Below, one piece after another: positions 48,528 through 56,957 of a DNA stretch of 64,000 nucleotides (position 1 is its first letter; every line of letters begins with the position of its first letter). This stretch comes from Candidatus Nanohalarchaeota archaeon (GTDB taxonomy: Archaea; Nanohalarchaeota; Nanosalinia; Nanosalinales; JAFCCC01): NCBI GenBank assembly GCA_017610385.1, contig JAFCCC010000002.1, forward strand, positions 30,570 through 94,569, read 5' to 3'. The position numbers and the translations under genes are program-made. The notes under the pieces were generated by a model that ran no database searches, was not told the DNA's origin, and saw only the letters and a list, made by a program, of their open reading frames with translations.

Positions 48528-48737
48528 ATGGAAACAAAAGTTTTGCATGTTAAGGTTCCTGAAGATCAACTGGAATTTTTAGAGGATATTGTAGAAGAAA
48601 ACCAATACGTGTCCAAATCAGAAATGATTAGAGAAATGATTCGTAAATTCATTAATGAATATGTAAGTCAAGAGTATAAACGATTCGAAAATGAAAAAAA
48701 GGACTTTATTTCTTGGAAAGAATATAAGGGAAATTAA
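48528..48737 (+). CDS. Ribbon-helix-helix antitoxin (CopG/RelB-like)
   Basis: This 69-residue protein has a first strand METKVLHVKVPEDQLEFL and RHH helices VSKSEMIREMIRKFINEY. An extended acidic/aromatic C-terminus (FENEKKDFISWKEYKGN) is typical of toxin-wrapping tails. Two bases separate it from the RelE-like toxin. It should dimerise, bind the operon promoter and neutralise the toxin. The promoter region is shared with divergent trm1. Confidence 0.85.
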   Translation: METKVLHVKVPEDQLEFLEDIVEENQYVSKSEMIREMIRKFINEYVSQEYKRFENEKKDFISWKEYKGN

Positions 48738-48739
48738 AT

Positions 48740-49006
48740 ATGATATTTGAAATTCAAATTCATCCTCGAGTTATAAAATATCTTGATCGACTTTCAAAAA
48801 TTGAGAAAAATCAATGTGATAAAAATATAGAAAAACTTTCAGAGGATCCATTTCATACTCATTCTAGTCGCGACATTAAAAAATTACATGGGGACAAAAA
48901 AGATCTTTATCGATTAAGAGTGGGAAATAATAGAATAGAGTATTTTATAGAAAATAATTCGGTTTGGTTAACAAAAACATTTAAAAGAGAAAGAGGATAT
49001 AAATAG
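48740..49006 (+). CDS. RelE/ParE-superfamily toxin
   Basis: This 88-residue protein has the RelE fold: FEIQIHPRVIKYLDRL (strand and helix), then KLHGDKKDLYRLRVGNNRIEYFI and a final basic KTFKRERGY. The basic residues and C-terminal aromatic fit ribosome-dependent mRNA cleavage. It is the second gene of a two-gene module with the RHH antitoxin. Its stop directly abuts the stop of the convergent phosphoribosyltransferase gene. Confidence 0.86.
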   Translation: MIFEIQIHPRVIKYLDRLSKIEKNQCDKNIEKLSEDPFHTHSSRDIKKLHGDKKDLYRLRVGNNRIEYFIENNSVWLTKTFKRERGYK

Positions 49007-49576
49007 CTAATTTTGTACAGATTTTACATCCCAAACATCAGGGAGATTTCTAAAGTTTTCAGCTACGTCTATTCCATAACCAACTAAAAATCGATCTTCC
49101 GCTATTCTTTCTCCAACAAAATCTAAAGGAATGGTCTCTTTTCGTCCAGCAGATTTATCTATTAAACAACAAGTCCGAATAGACGCGGGATTTTTACTCT
49201 TAACTAAATCTAAAACTTTGTGAAATGTTGAACCGCTGTCTACGACCGTGTCTGTGATTAAAACATGCTTCCCAGTTATATCTAATTTTAAATCTCCTAA
49301 CTTAACGTCTCCGGCAGTAGTACCGTTTACACCATAACTAGATGCAGAGATTGTTCCATACTTAATTGAAATCTTTTGCCCCTCTGGAGAAATTGCTCGT
49401 ACTAAATCTGCGCTGAAAAAAACACACCCTTCTGGAATTCCAATAACATATAATGACTCATTGGATCCATTCAAAACACTAGAATAATAATTGCGTATTT
49501 TTTCACCTAACTCTTTGACGAGTTCAGAAATCTTATTTCTTCCCAGCACCTTTTCGTTTAAAATATATCTTGGCAC
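49007..49576 (-). CDS. Hypoxanthine/guanine phosphoribosyltransferase-like
   Basis: This is a 189-residue type I phosphoribosyltransferase. The PRPP loop VLITDTVVDSGSTFHKVLDL (about 105-124) is complete, with Asp and Gly-Ser-Thr in place. The N-terminal VIGIPEGCVFFSADLVRAI and C-terminal DFVGERIAEDRFLVGYGID (base-binding hood) match HPRT-type purine salvage enzymes. It probably makes IMP or GMP from hypoxanthine or guanine with PRPP. The loop has TVVDSG where bacterial HPRTs usually have EDIIDTG, so specificity is uncertain. It is another salvage gene in line with udk and tdk. Confidence 0.85.
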   Translation of the reverse strand: MPRYILNEKVLGRNKISELVKELGEKIRNYYSSVLNGSNESLYVIGIPEGCVFFSADLVRAISPEGQKISIKYGTISASSYGVNGTTAGDVKLGDLKLDITGKHVLITDTVVDSGSTFHKVLDLVKSKNPASIRTCCLIDKSAGRKETIPLDFVGERIAEDRFLVGYGIDVAENFRNLPDVWDVKSVQN

Positions 49577-49642
49577 TCAACGAAGTTTAGTTAAACTGAT
49601 ATTAATAAGTATGTATCATAGAAATCTTATCTAATTTTTCTT

Positions 49643-50818
49643 TTATTTCAACTTTCTGACAGCGGCCTCAATTTGATCCATGGCCTGTTCAATTTTAGAA
49701 TATTCTGTAGCATAACTAAATCGTAAAAATCCTTCACCATATACTCCGAATTCTGATCCTGGAACTGCGGCTACTTTTGCATTTTTAAGTAACCATTCAG
49801 AAAAATCTAAGGATTTCATTTTAAAATCAAATTTAGGAAATAAATAAAAGGCCCCGAATGGTTCATGTGCATAGAATCCGGAAATTTCATTGGTTCTTTT
49901 ATAAATTAGTTTTCTTCGTTTATTATAGGAATCTCTCATGCGTTTAATTTCCTTTTTAGCTTGTTTCCAGTTTTTTAAAGCGTCTCTAACAGCGGTTTGA
50001 GATGTTGTGGGTGCTGAGAGAGTAGTAAATATATGTAATTTATTCATCGCCTTGATTATTTGAGATGGACCAGCAGCATAACCTATCCTAAATCCCGCCA
50101 TTGCCAAAGTTTTTGAAAAAGTTTGTAGTGTTAGGGTGTAGTCTTTCATCCCGTTTAAAGAGGCAAAGGAAATGTGCTTTCTTCGTTCGTAAGTTAGGTA
50201 TTCATAAGCTTCATCTGAAATAACAATAATATTATTTTCAACCACGACGTCTGCGAGTTCTTCTAATGCTTTCTTATTCATTACTGTTCCAGTTGGATTT
50301 CCAGGGGTATTTAAAATTAAAGCTTTAACTTTTTTAGGATCTTTTATGGCGTTTTGAAGAGACTCTTTTGTTAAATTAAACTCATTTTCTTGAGTTAACG
50401 GAACTGAAACCGGGTATCCATTTAACATTTGAACCATTGGTCTATACGCCAAAAAACTTGGATCTGGAACTAATACCTCCTCTCCAGGATCAATTAACGC
50501 TAACAAAGCAAGAACAAGTGCTTCATTACTTCCACACGTTACTGAAATGTCATTAGAATTATATGTAATTTTGTTTTCTCTCTTTAATTTTTTTACAATC
50601 TCACGCTTTAAATCAGAACGTCCAGAAACAGGAGAATAATGTGTTTCTTTTTTATCTAGAGATTTTTTAGCGGCTTCTCGCACAAAATCTGGAGAGTAAA
50701 AGTCCGGTTCACCAGGACCTAAGGAAATAATATCTTTTCGTTCCTCTGCGATTTTTAATAATTCGCCTATTTTGAATTTTGGTAGTTGAATTATTCTTTT
50801 AGATAAATTGTATTTCAT
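49643..50818 (-). CDS. PLP-dependent aminotransferase, class I/II (aspartate aminotransferase-like)
   Basis: This is a 391-residue fold-type I aminotransferase. Visible motifs: LGPGEPDFYSP near residue 35, CGSNEALVLAL (cofactor phosphate contact), NTPGNPTGTVM, VISDEAYEYLTY (Asp and Tyr around PLP) and TFSKTLAMAGFRIGY, where the Lys is the PLP Schiff base. A final substrate Arg is in GFLRFSYA. The family includes aspartate, alanine and aromatic aminotransferases, and exact substrates cannot be fixed. It is monocistronic. Confidence 0.9.
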   Translation of the reverse strand: MKYNLSKRIIQLPKFKIGELLKIAEERKDIISLGPGEPDFYSPDFVREAAKKSLDKKETHYSPVSGRSDLKREIVKKLKRENKITYNSNDISVTCGSNEALVLALLALIDPGEEVLVPDPSFLAYRPMVQMLNGYPVSVPLTQENEFNLTKESLQNAIKDPKKVKALILNTPGNPTGTVMNKKALEELADVVVENNIIVISDEAYEYLTYERRKHISFASLNGMKDYTLTLQTFSKTLAMAGFRIGYAAGPSQIIKAMNKLHIFTTLSAPTTSQTAVRDALKNWKQAKKEIKRMRDSYNKRRKLIYKRTNEISGFYAHEPFGAFYLFPKFDFKMKSLDFSEWLLKNAKVAAVPGSEFGVYGEGFLRFSYATEYSKIEQAMDQIEAAVRKLK

Positions 50819-50869
50819 TACGCAATATTATTGAATTTTTCAGTTTAAAAAGAATGTGCTTATAAACAA

Positions 50870-53800
50870 TTACTTATCTTTTTTTAAGTGCAGTTTTAAT
50901 TTGGAAAATTTCTGGCCTAATTTTTGTCGTACTTGCTCTCCCTTTAGTTTTCTTAATGATTTTTCTTGCTCTTTTTCTAGTCTTTTTTCCTCTTGAATTT
51001 CCTCTTTTAATGTGCTCATTTTTTTATCTGCTAAGAAATTATATTCTTTTTTGACTTCTTTTTCTTCGTTTTTTTCTTTATTAAGACTTTTTCTTAACTT
51101 TTTAATTCTGCTGGGAATCGGCTCGTTAATTTGTTTTTCTTTTTTCTTAATTTTGAGCATTTTGATTTTGGGCAAAGATACACCCAATTTCTTAATTAAT
51201 CTTTTATCTTCTGGGACTAAAGAAAAATATAAAACAAAAGCTACAATTAAAAGAATAATAATTGGTATAACGATATATATCCAAATTGAAACTTTTTTAT
51301 TTCCAATAATAGTTTCTAAGGTAGCTTTAGCAGTTGTTAATCTATTATTAATTTCTTTTTGCAATTGAACCACTTGGGCATAATCTTCACTATTCAAGGA
51401 ATTATTGGCTTGCTGTATTAGAGACTCTACCTCAGATAACAAAACAACAATTCCTTCTAAGCTCGTTTGGTTCTCAACTGTTTTATTGGCTTTTTCTAAT
51501 AATTCTTTAACTTTTCCATATTCTATAATGCAGTCTGCGATAGTTTTGACATATTGTGTTGAATCATTTATAGCCGGTTGTATCTTCACTTTCAAAGTTG
51601 CCGTTGCTGTCGCTTCACTCCCTTGGGCTTTTAAAGTATAATCATAAACACCAACAGAATCATTTTTAGTGGTATTTAATGTTATTTTAATCAATCTGGT
51701 TGCACCAGAACTGATTATAGATATTTCGCTTGGATCTATAGTATTTAATAGAATTCCTGTTAGTGAAATAGTGGTATTCGCGATATTTTGATTTCCTGTA
51801 TTTTTTAATTGTATTTCAAAACTGGTTGAGTTTCCTTGAAAAACATTTATAGCTGTTGGTAAGTTCTGCCAAGCTAAAGAATAAGTGTCTGTAGTAGTTG
51901 TTTCATTTGTAGTTGAACTTGAGCTGGAGCTTGAACCATCAGTGGTAGTAGAACCTGTGGTGGTTAAAAAACTCCAGACTTCATTATCTGAATGACCTAC
52001 TTTATCATAAACGGTGATATTCATATAATAGGTTGTGCCTTCGTCTAAACTACGGATGTATATTACACCAACACTACTACAATCATCATAAGATAGAGTA
52101 GTATATGTAGACTGAGAAGCTCGTCTCCAGGACATTATGCAACTACTTGTATCGATTCCAGATTCTCCATCTGAAAAATTTATTTTTAGAACTGCGTTTG
52201 TAACCGCTACACCACTGCCTCTTGGTGATCTAGAATTATAGTCAATAACTGGTGCTGAATTATCAACAGGGATAACCTGTAGGGTACTATTAATGTTGCC
52301 GGCTTGATCCTTACATTGAAATAAATATGTGTAATTTCCATTGGTGTCTATTGTAAAATTACTAGAATTCGTCCAGTCATTAGAATAACTAGTTTCGTTA
52401 ACAGTATAAACTGATGCACCAGATATGGCATCAGAACACGTAACTACCCAAACAACAGAGTTATTATACCACCCACCAGCGCCAGAATACGGTGCAGTTA
52501 GATTAGCAACAGAAATGGATGTGGGCGCATCAAAATCTGTGGAAATATTATAAGAAATTGTAGTGTTTTGATTTAATGTATCATTTGCATAAAGCACCAC
52601 AGAATAATTATTATTGTTTTCTAAGTTAGTAACACTAAAATTAATTTGATAAAGTGTCTGATTTTGAGATTGTGGCCATATATTAAAAGAAGGATAAGTG
52701 CCATTAAAGGTTACATTAATTGAATTATTATTAATTCCAGACACATCGGTAATGTTAAGCCATATTGTTAAATTAGTATAATTTGTCCAATGTGTGGGAT
52801 ATTTAATTTCTGTGCCGTTTACGTATCTAGAAAGTTCTGGTGCAGAGAGATCTATTGTAGCATTTAGTGTGCCTGTTTTTGCAGTATTATTGGCTGCGTC
52901 ATACGCAGTTAAATTAAATTCATATTGATAATCATCAATTAGATTTTCAACTAAATAGTTTGTGCTTGTATTTAGTATACTAGAATTTAGATTGTACCAA
53001 GAAGTCCAAGAACCAAAACTTCCGGTTTGTTGAGATAATGAACGATTTCTTGCTAATAAAACATACTGAGAAATATATGTTTCAGAATCTGTAGCCGCGG
53101 TCCAATTAAGTGTTAAATTGTTTCTATTATAAGTATCATTAGAAGTGGGTGTTTGATCTGCGGTATGATTTATTATAAAATTTGTTGCGGCAGTTGGTGC
53201 ACTAGCGTCTACATGAAAACTCCAGTATCCAGAAGATAAATTAAGCTCTTTTCCCCAAGTATCATTTGCACTAACATTTACGAAATAGATTGTATCATCA
53301 TCTAAATTTGTTACAAAATATGTCAATCTTTTTCCATGAGTTATTGTAACTGAAGAATCTGGGGTTACTTCTGAATTATTAAAATAAAAACTTATTGTTG
53401 AAGAGTTTAAGAATCTATCTAAAACGTCTACAGTTAGAGTAACATTCTGATCACTGGTGTAGACGGAAGGAGAATAATTAGCTAAGACGGGTGCACGACT
53501 ATCTATAACAAAGGTATCTGCAATTGTGCCATTTGATTGAATTAGGGTGGTATTTGTCTGAGAATTACCCGCCCAATCCGTTAAAGTAATATTAATTATG
53601 AACTCTATTTCGGTTGTTGAAAAAGTATACGAAAGATTACTTTTGTTTTCATCTGGATAATTCGTCATTAAACTAAAATCAATCAACGTTCCATTAGAAT
53701 ATTCAAAAGAAAGATTCGCGTATCTTACTGAAAAATCTGCATAATTGCATGTAATTGTATTTGTAGACTGATTTGTTGGAGATGTATTATTTATTGTTGT

Positions 53801-54190
53801 ATTAATGAAAGATGGGGCGGTTCTATCAAAGGTTATGGCCCTTGAATCTGAAACATTCCAATTTCCAGTAGTGTTTTGTGACCAAACAGAATAAGTATAA
53901 TTTGTTTCTAATAAAGAGGTATTTGAAGTTGTAAGATTTACATACGCATGAGTCAAGGAAGTGTTTGTTAGAGAGAAATTAAAAGATCCTGTTGAATTGC
54001 TCCAGGTGATTAAAGACTGATTTAAATCTTCATTAGAGGTGACGTTAAGATAAAAATAAGTGAGAGTAGAATTTGCAGCGTTTTCTGGTGTAGACGGAAA
54101 CTGAATTGTTGCGGCATTTGTTTTAACTGCATAACAGAAAACCATTACGAACAGAATCGCGAGTAAGGCAGGTTTATAAGTTTTATTCAT
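50870..54190 (-). CDS. Large membrane-anchored Ig/FnIII-like surface protein with Lys-rich cytoplasmic tail
   Basis: This is a 1106-residue exported protein. The start at 54190 (MNKTYKPALLAIL) has a perfect AAAGGAGA Shine-Dalgarno; the 24-residue upstream extension is rejected. After the signal peptide there are about seven Ig/FnIII-like domains (30-770) with recurring D-x-[AS]APxL/APT boundaries, and very dense N-glycosylation sequons. A Ser/Thr linker (DGSSSSSSSTTNE) and an NPCBM/alpha-galactosidase-like CARDB-type domain follow, then a helical region (about 910-980). One transmembrane helix (about 985-1010) leads to a Lys/Glu-rich coiled-coil cytoplasmic tail of about 100 residues. The long internal tail is unusual and may link the envelope to a cytoplasmic structure. 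Confidence 0.83.
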   Translation of the reverse strand: MNKTYKPALLAILFVMVFCYAVKTNAATIQFPSTPENAANSTLTYFYLNVTSNEDLNQSLITWSNSTGSFNFSLTNTSLTHAYVNLTTSNTSLLETNYTYSVWSQNTTGNWNVSDSRAITFDRTAPSFINTTINNTSPTNQSTNTITCNYADFSVRYANLSFEYSNGTLIDFSLMTNYPDENKSNLSYTFSTTEIEFIINITLTDWAGNSQTNTTLIQSNGTIADTFVIDSRAPVLANYSPSVYTSDQNVTLTVDVLDRFLNSSTISFYFNNSEVTPDSSVTITHGKRLTYFVTNLDDDTIYFVNVSANDTWGKELNLSSGYWSFHVDASAPTAATNFIINHTADQTPTSNDTYNRNNLTLNWTAATDSETYISQYVLLARNRSLSQQTGSFGSWTSWYNLNSSILNTSTNYLVENLIDDYQYEFNLTAYDAANNTAKTGTLNATIDLSAPELSRYVNGTEIKYPTHWTNYTNLTIWLNITDVSGINNNSINVTFNGTYPSFNIWPQSQNQTLYQINFSVTNLENNNNYSVVLYANDTLNQNTTISYNISTDFDAPTSISVANLTAPYSGAGGWYNNSVVWVVTCSDAISGASVYTVNETSYSNDWTNSSNFTIDTNGNYTYLFQCKDQAGNINSTLQVIPVDNSAPVIDYNSRSPRGSGVAVTNAVLKINFSDGESGIDTSSCIMSWRRASQSTYTTLSYDDCSSVGVIYIRSLDEGTTYYMNITVYDKVGHSDNEVWSFLTTTGSTTTDGSSSSSSSTTNETTTTDTYSLAWQNLPTAINVFQGNSTSFEIQLKNTGNQNIANTTISLTGILLNTIDPSEISIISSGATRLIKITLNTTKNDSVGVYDYTLKAQGSEATATATLKVKIQPAINDSTQYVKTIADCIIEYGKVKELLEKANKTVENQTSLEGIVVLLSEVESLIQQANNSLNSEDYAQVVQLQKEINNRLTTAKATLETIIGNKKVSIWIYIVIPIIILLIVAFVLYFSLVPEDKRLIKKLGVSLPKIKMLKIKKKEKQINEPIPSRIKKLRKSLNKEKNEEKEVKKEYNFLADKKMSTLKEEIQEEKRLEKEQEKSLRKLKGEQVRQKLGQKFSKLKLHLKKDK

Positions 54191-54194
54191 TATA

Positions 54195-54202
54195 TCTCCT
54201 TT
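54195..54202 (-). promoter_or_regulatory. Shine-Dalgarno site fixing the start of the surface protein
   Basis: On the minus strand AAAGGAGA lies 4 bases before ATG 54190, a near-perfect anti-16S match. It decides between the two possible starts. A symmetrical TTTATATAC-type TATA at about 54249-54258 may serve this gene and the divergent ThiI-like gene. Confidence 0.75.
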
Positions 54203-54294
54203 ACTAACTATATTTTGACAATCGTTTTTATAGCTTTTTCCTTTTAAATTTATATACTTCAAAAAATCAAAGTTATGGACAAGTGTGATTTAAA

Positions 54295-54933
54295 ATGAAA
54301 ATTTTGGCTTTGGTTTCTGGCGGAATTGACTCCCCAGTAGCTATGCATTGTTTTTTAAAAAAAGGTTATGATGTAGAATGTGTTATTTTTGAAAGTACTC
54401 CATTTACTAAAAAAGAAGAAGTGATGACTGCTAAAGAAACCATAAAAAAGCTAAGTCAAAAATATGGAAAAAAGTTTAAAACGTATATTGTACCTCACGG
54501 AAAAACCCAAGAAACTTTTTTTAATTTAGTTAAAGAATCAGATTTAAAGTATAGTTGTATATTCTCTCGAAGAATGATGTTGCGAATTTCTGAAAAAATT
54601 GCAAATGAAAATGGATGCTCTTTTCTATTAACTGGTGATTGTTTGGGCCAGGTTGCATCTCAAACCTTAGATAATCTAATTTTAATTGGGAACGTGAGTA
54701 AAATTCCTGTCTTACGACCGATTATTGGTCTAGATAAACTAGAAATAATTAAAATCGCTCAAGAAATAGGCACTTATGAAGTTTCTATTAAAGGCGGAAT
54801 TTCCTGCGCAGTTAATGCAGATTACCCAGAAACCCATGGAAAACAAACTGAAATGGAAAGAATTGAAAGCTCTTTAGGAACTGAAAAATTAATGAATGCC
54901 GCAGTAAGAAATATGATAATTGAAAAAATCTGA
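54295..54933 (+). CDS. ThiI-like PP-loop sulfurtransferase without THUMP domain
   Basis: This 212-residue protein corresponds to the PP-loop ATPase domain of ThiI (tRNA 4-thiouridine synthetase). The P-loop is SGGIDSPVA at the start. YSCIFSRRMMLRISEKIA contains the conserved Cys and following helix, and LLTGDCLGQVASQTLDNL plus VLRPIIGLDKLEIIKIA are diagnostic. A further Cys in ISCAVNADYP may take part in sulfur transfer. The N-terminal ferredoxin-like and THUMP domains are missing, as in many archaeal versions, so tRNA binding would need a separate partner. It probably thiolates uridine-8 of tRNA. Confidence 0.85.
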   Translation: MKILALVSGGIDSPVAMHCFLKKGYDVECVIFESTPFTKKEEVMTAKETIKKLSQKYGKKFKTYIVPHGKTQETFFNLVKESDLKYSCIFSRRMMLRISEKIANENGCSFLLTGDCLGQVASQTLDNLILIGNVSKIPVLRPIIGLDKLEIIKIAQEIGTYEVSIKGGISCAVNADYPETHGKQTEMERIESSLGTEKLMNAAVRNMIIEKI

Positions 54934-54993
54934 TTGGTTTGAGATTATTTTAATTTTGGATTGTTCCTCTTTGGATACATTTAAAAAATTTAA

Positions 54994-55233
54994 TTATTGT
55001 AAAAGTGATTTTAAAATCGATTCTGCTTCTTCCTTCGTACAATTTCGGAGAATTAGTCCTGTAGGGGTCAGGGAAATATTCTTTTTGAGGAATTCAAAAA
55101 TTAGAAGATGTTTGGTATTCATAGAAACTATTGCTTTTAGCAAAATCTTTGTCCGAATTGATTCAAACTCAGTTGCTCTGATATCCACTCTATAGCCTTT
55201 TTTGGTAGCACATTTTCGTAATCTGTCTATCAT
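54994..55233 (-). CDS. Small protein, 79 aa, unknown
   Basis: This 79-residue basic protein starts with ATG at 55233 (MIDRLRKCATKKGYRVDI). It has alternating strands and helices (ILLKAIVSM, HLLIFEFLKK) and an acidic C-terminal helix (KEEAESILKSLL). A plus-strand frame covers part of the same bases but looks like a shadow. No family is recognised, and neighbours give no hint. Confidence 0.55.
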   Translation of the reverse strand: MIDRLRKCATKKGYRVDIRATEFESIRTKILLKAIVSMNTKHLLIFEFLKKNISLTPTGLILRNCTKEEAESILKSLLQ

Positions 55234-55343
55234 AATCTATTCTATTTCTCCTAATCTATCTCAACATATTTCAATTTATACTTATATTTTTGTATTAAAA
55301 TTCTTGTGTTAGAAATTTAAATTTGCAAATTCTATTATATAGT

Positions 55344-55793
55344 ATGCAGTGTGAAATTTGCGGGAAAGAGGCCAAATTGATTAAAGCGGAAATTGAAGGT
55401 GCTGTAATGAATGTTTGTTCTGATTGTGCAACTCTTGGAAGAAACTTGGAAATTCATACAACCTACGGGACTTTAACGGGAAATTCCAGTGTAAATTCTG
55501 CTTCAGAATTAGTTGAAAATTTTGGGGAAGTAATTAAAACTGCTAGGAATTCTTTGAATTTAAGCTTGGAAGATTTTGCCAATAAGATAAATGAAAAAAG
55601 TTCTGTTTTAAAAAGGGTTGAGAATGGTTCTTTAAGTCCTTATGAAAAATTAGCTAAAAAAATTGAAAAAGAACTGAATATTTCATTATATGGCATACCA
55701 CCCAATGCTTTTCAAGTAAAAAAACAGAATTTTAAAAAAGAAACAACGCTTGGAGATGTTGTACGGATTAAGACCAAACATCAGAGTTCTTGA
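55344..55793 (+). CDS. aMBF1 (archaeal multiprotein bridging factor homologue)
   Basis: This is a 149-residue protein. The start is set at ATG 55344 (MQCEICGK), since the seven codons upstream have no homology. An N-terminal zinc ribbon (Cys3-x2-Cys6 and Cys25-x2-Cys28) is followed by a Gly/Ser linker and a Cro-type helix-turn-helix (about 60-115: SLNLSLEDFANKINEKSSVL, then LKRVENGSLSPYEKLAKKIE). A short LGDVVRIK motif ends the protein. This is the standard aMBF1 layout, and the protein is ribosome-associated in other archaea. It overlaps the convergent YdjM-like gene by 13 bases. Confidence 0.92.
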   Translation: MQCEICGKEAKLIKAEIEGAVMNVCSDCATLGRNLEIHTTYGTLTGNSSVNSASELVENFGEVIKTARNSLNLSLEDFANKINEKSSVLKRVENGSLSPYEKLAKKIEKELNISLYGIPPNAFQVKKQNFKKETTLGDVVRIKTKHQSS

Positions 55794-56251
55794 ACAAGTT
55801 TGTCTAAAATGATGTGTGAATTATAGGCCAAAAAGCTAAATAAAGCAGGAATTAACGTGTGAAACGTAAATAGAGTTATGATCCCAATAAAAATAGAGAA
55901 AATGATAGAAAATTTGAACGTATGTGTAATTCCTCTGTGTTTTGGCTTAAACCACGTTAACAAAATGTATAAAAACATTCCAGAACCGAAAGAAGCGATA
56001 AATGCAATTTTAAGATTGGGGTAACAAATAACGCCAATAACAATTATTGCAATGATTATTATAATGGATTTTACCCAGCGATGAATCTTGGAATTTTGAT
56101 GATCTACATCAGGAAAGAGTGCTGCAAATCCGATTAATAAAAGAGAAATTGCAGTAGATTTGATATCTAATAAAATCAATTGACGGAATACATAATATAG
56201 TATTGCACAAAAAACAAATCCAAAAATGAGATGAACTTTATAATCTGGCAT
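55781..56251 (-). CDS. YdjM/DUF457-family membrane-bound metal-dependent hydrolase
   Basis: This 156-residue membrane protein has about four helices. Conserved polar motifs between helices are family hallmarks: LFPDVDHQNSKIHRW (Asp and His), KHRGITHTFKFS (HRGITHT) and AYNSHIILDKL (SH...D). These probably form a metal site at the membrane face. Bacterial YdjM is SOS-regulated; the substrate is unknown in all lineages. Confidence 0.85.
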   Translation of the reverse strand: MPDYKVHLIFGFVFCAILYYVFRQLILLDIKSTAISLLLIGFAALFPDVDHQNSKIHRWVKSIIIIIAIIVIGVICYPNLKIAFIASFGSGMFLYILLTWFKPKHRGITHTFKFSIIFSIFIGIITLFTFHTLIPALFSFLAYNSHIILDKLVQEL

Positions 56252-56307
56252 ATTATTAATTTATTTTCTTGAGTATATTATTAACTTTCTTTATCGTGAC
56301 TTTAGGC

Positions 56308-56399
56308 GAATTTAATAGAAATCTAATGATGAATTTAATATAAATCTAATGATGAATTTAATATAAATCTAATGATGAATTTAATATAAATCTAATCAA
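56308..56399 (+). repeat. Minisatellite, about four copies of a 23-bp unit
   Basis: GAATTTAATATAAATCTAAT plus GAT repeats at 56308, 56331, 56354 and 56377. The first copy differs at one base (G for T) and the last diverges after CTAAT. The final copy supplies the stop codon of the minus-strand DJ-1-like gene (56392-56841), so the array has grown or shrunk right at that gene's 3' end. Copy number may vary among strains. Confidence 0.92.
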
Positions 56400-56841
56400 G
56401 AGTTAATTCTAATAATTTTTCTGTGATGTGATTTGAAAAAAGTTCTATATCATCTGATTTTGCAAGCAAGATATTCTCAGAAAGAGGTTCTTTTAACAAG
56501 TTCGCTTCTTTTAAAAGATCTTTAGAATTGCCAATAGAACAAATAAGTTTCTTTTCTGTGTTAAATTCCATTAAGATTGTTTTTAACTCCTCTTTTTTTC
56601 GTATTTTGTGTCTATAATTCACCAAAATTATTGCGTCATAGTCTTTAACCGCAATTTCTTCAAAAGAATAATCTGGTATTATCGGAATTCTATTGACAAC
56701 TGTTTCTTGTGTTTCAGCCGCTAAAGTTATATTTACGCCACGATTTTCTATTATTCTCATAACCTGAAATAATTGAGGTTCATTGAATCCAGGAGCAATA
56801 ATAAAAAGAACTGAAGCATTCTCCAAATCTAAATCTGGCAT
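56392..56841 (-). CDS. DJ-1/PfpI-superfamily-like protein
   Basis: This 149-residue flavodoxin-like alpha/beta protein has VLFIIAPGFNEPQLFQVM (first strand and helix), GVNITLAAET, KDYDAIILVNY, and LICSIGNSKDLLKEANLL. The last segment aligns with the nucleophile elbow of DJ-1/PfpI proteins, so its Cys may be the nucleophile. The usual glutamate near the first loop could be Glu in FNEPQ. The His that follows Cys in PfpI proteases is absent, which favours a DJ-1-like rather than protease role. The stop lies inside a 23-bp minisatellite. Confidence 0.72.
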   Translation of the reverse strand: MPDLDLENASVLFIIAPGFNEPQLFQVMRIIENRGVNITLAAETQETVVNRIPIIPDYSFEEIAVKDYDAIILVNYRHKIRKKEELKTILMEFNTEKKLICSIGNSKDLLKEANLLKEPLSENILLAKSDDIELFSNHITEKLLELTLD

Positions 56842-56957
56842 GTTAGTATTAAGAAGTTAAAGCGTTATATTTTTGAGTATATTTCTAAGGCGTATTATGT
56901 GTTTTTTGTGGTGTGGATGAGCATAACAATTTTAAGTATGTGCCCTATTTTTAGATT

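Noticed and set aside
48458..48529. N-terminal extension of Trm1
   Set aside because: Hydrophobic low-complexity codons overlapping the divergent antitoxin start; the family N-terminus fits MLEERGIKL.
54920..55195. Plus-strand 91-aa ORF after the ThiI-like gene
   Set aside because: Shadow of the minus-strand 79-aa gene; composition is less protein-like and it overlaps the ThiI-like stop.
56308..56399. CRISPR-like array
   Set aside because: The 23-bp units are directly adjacent with no spacers, so this is a tandem repeat. No cas gene or spacer-repeat array was seen in the window.
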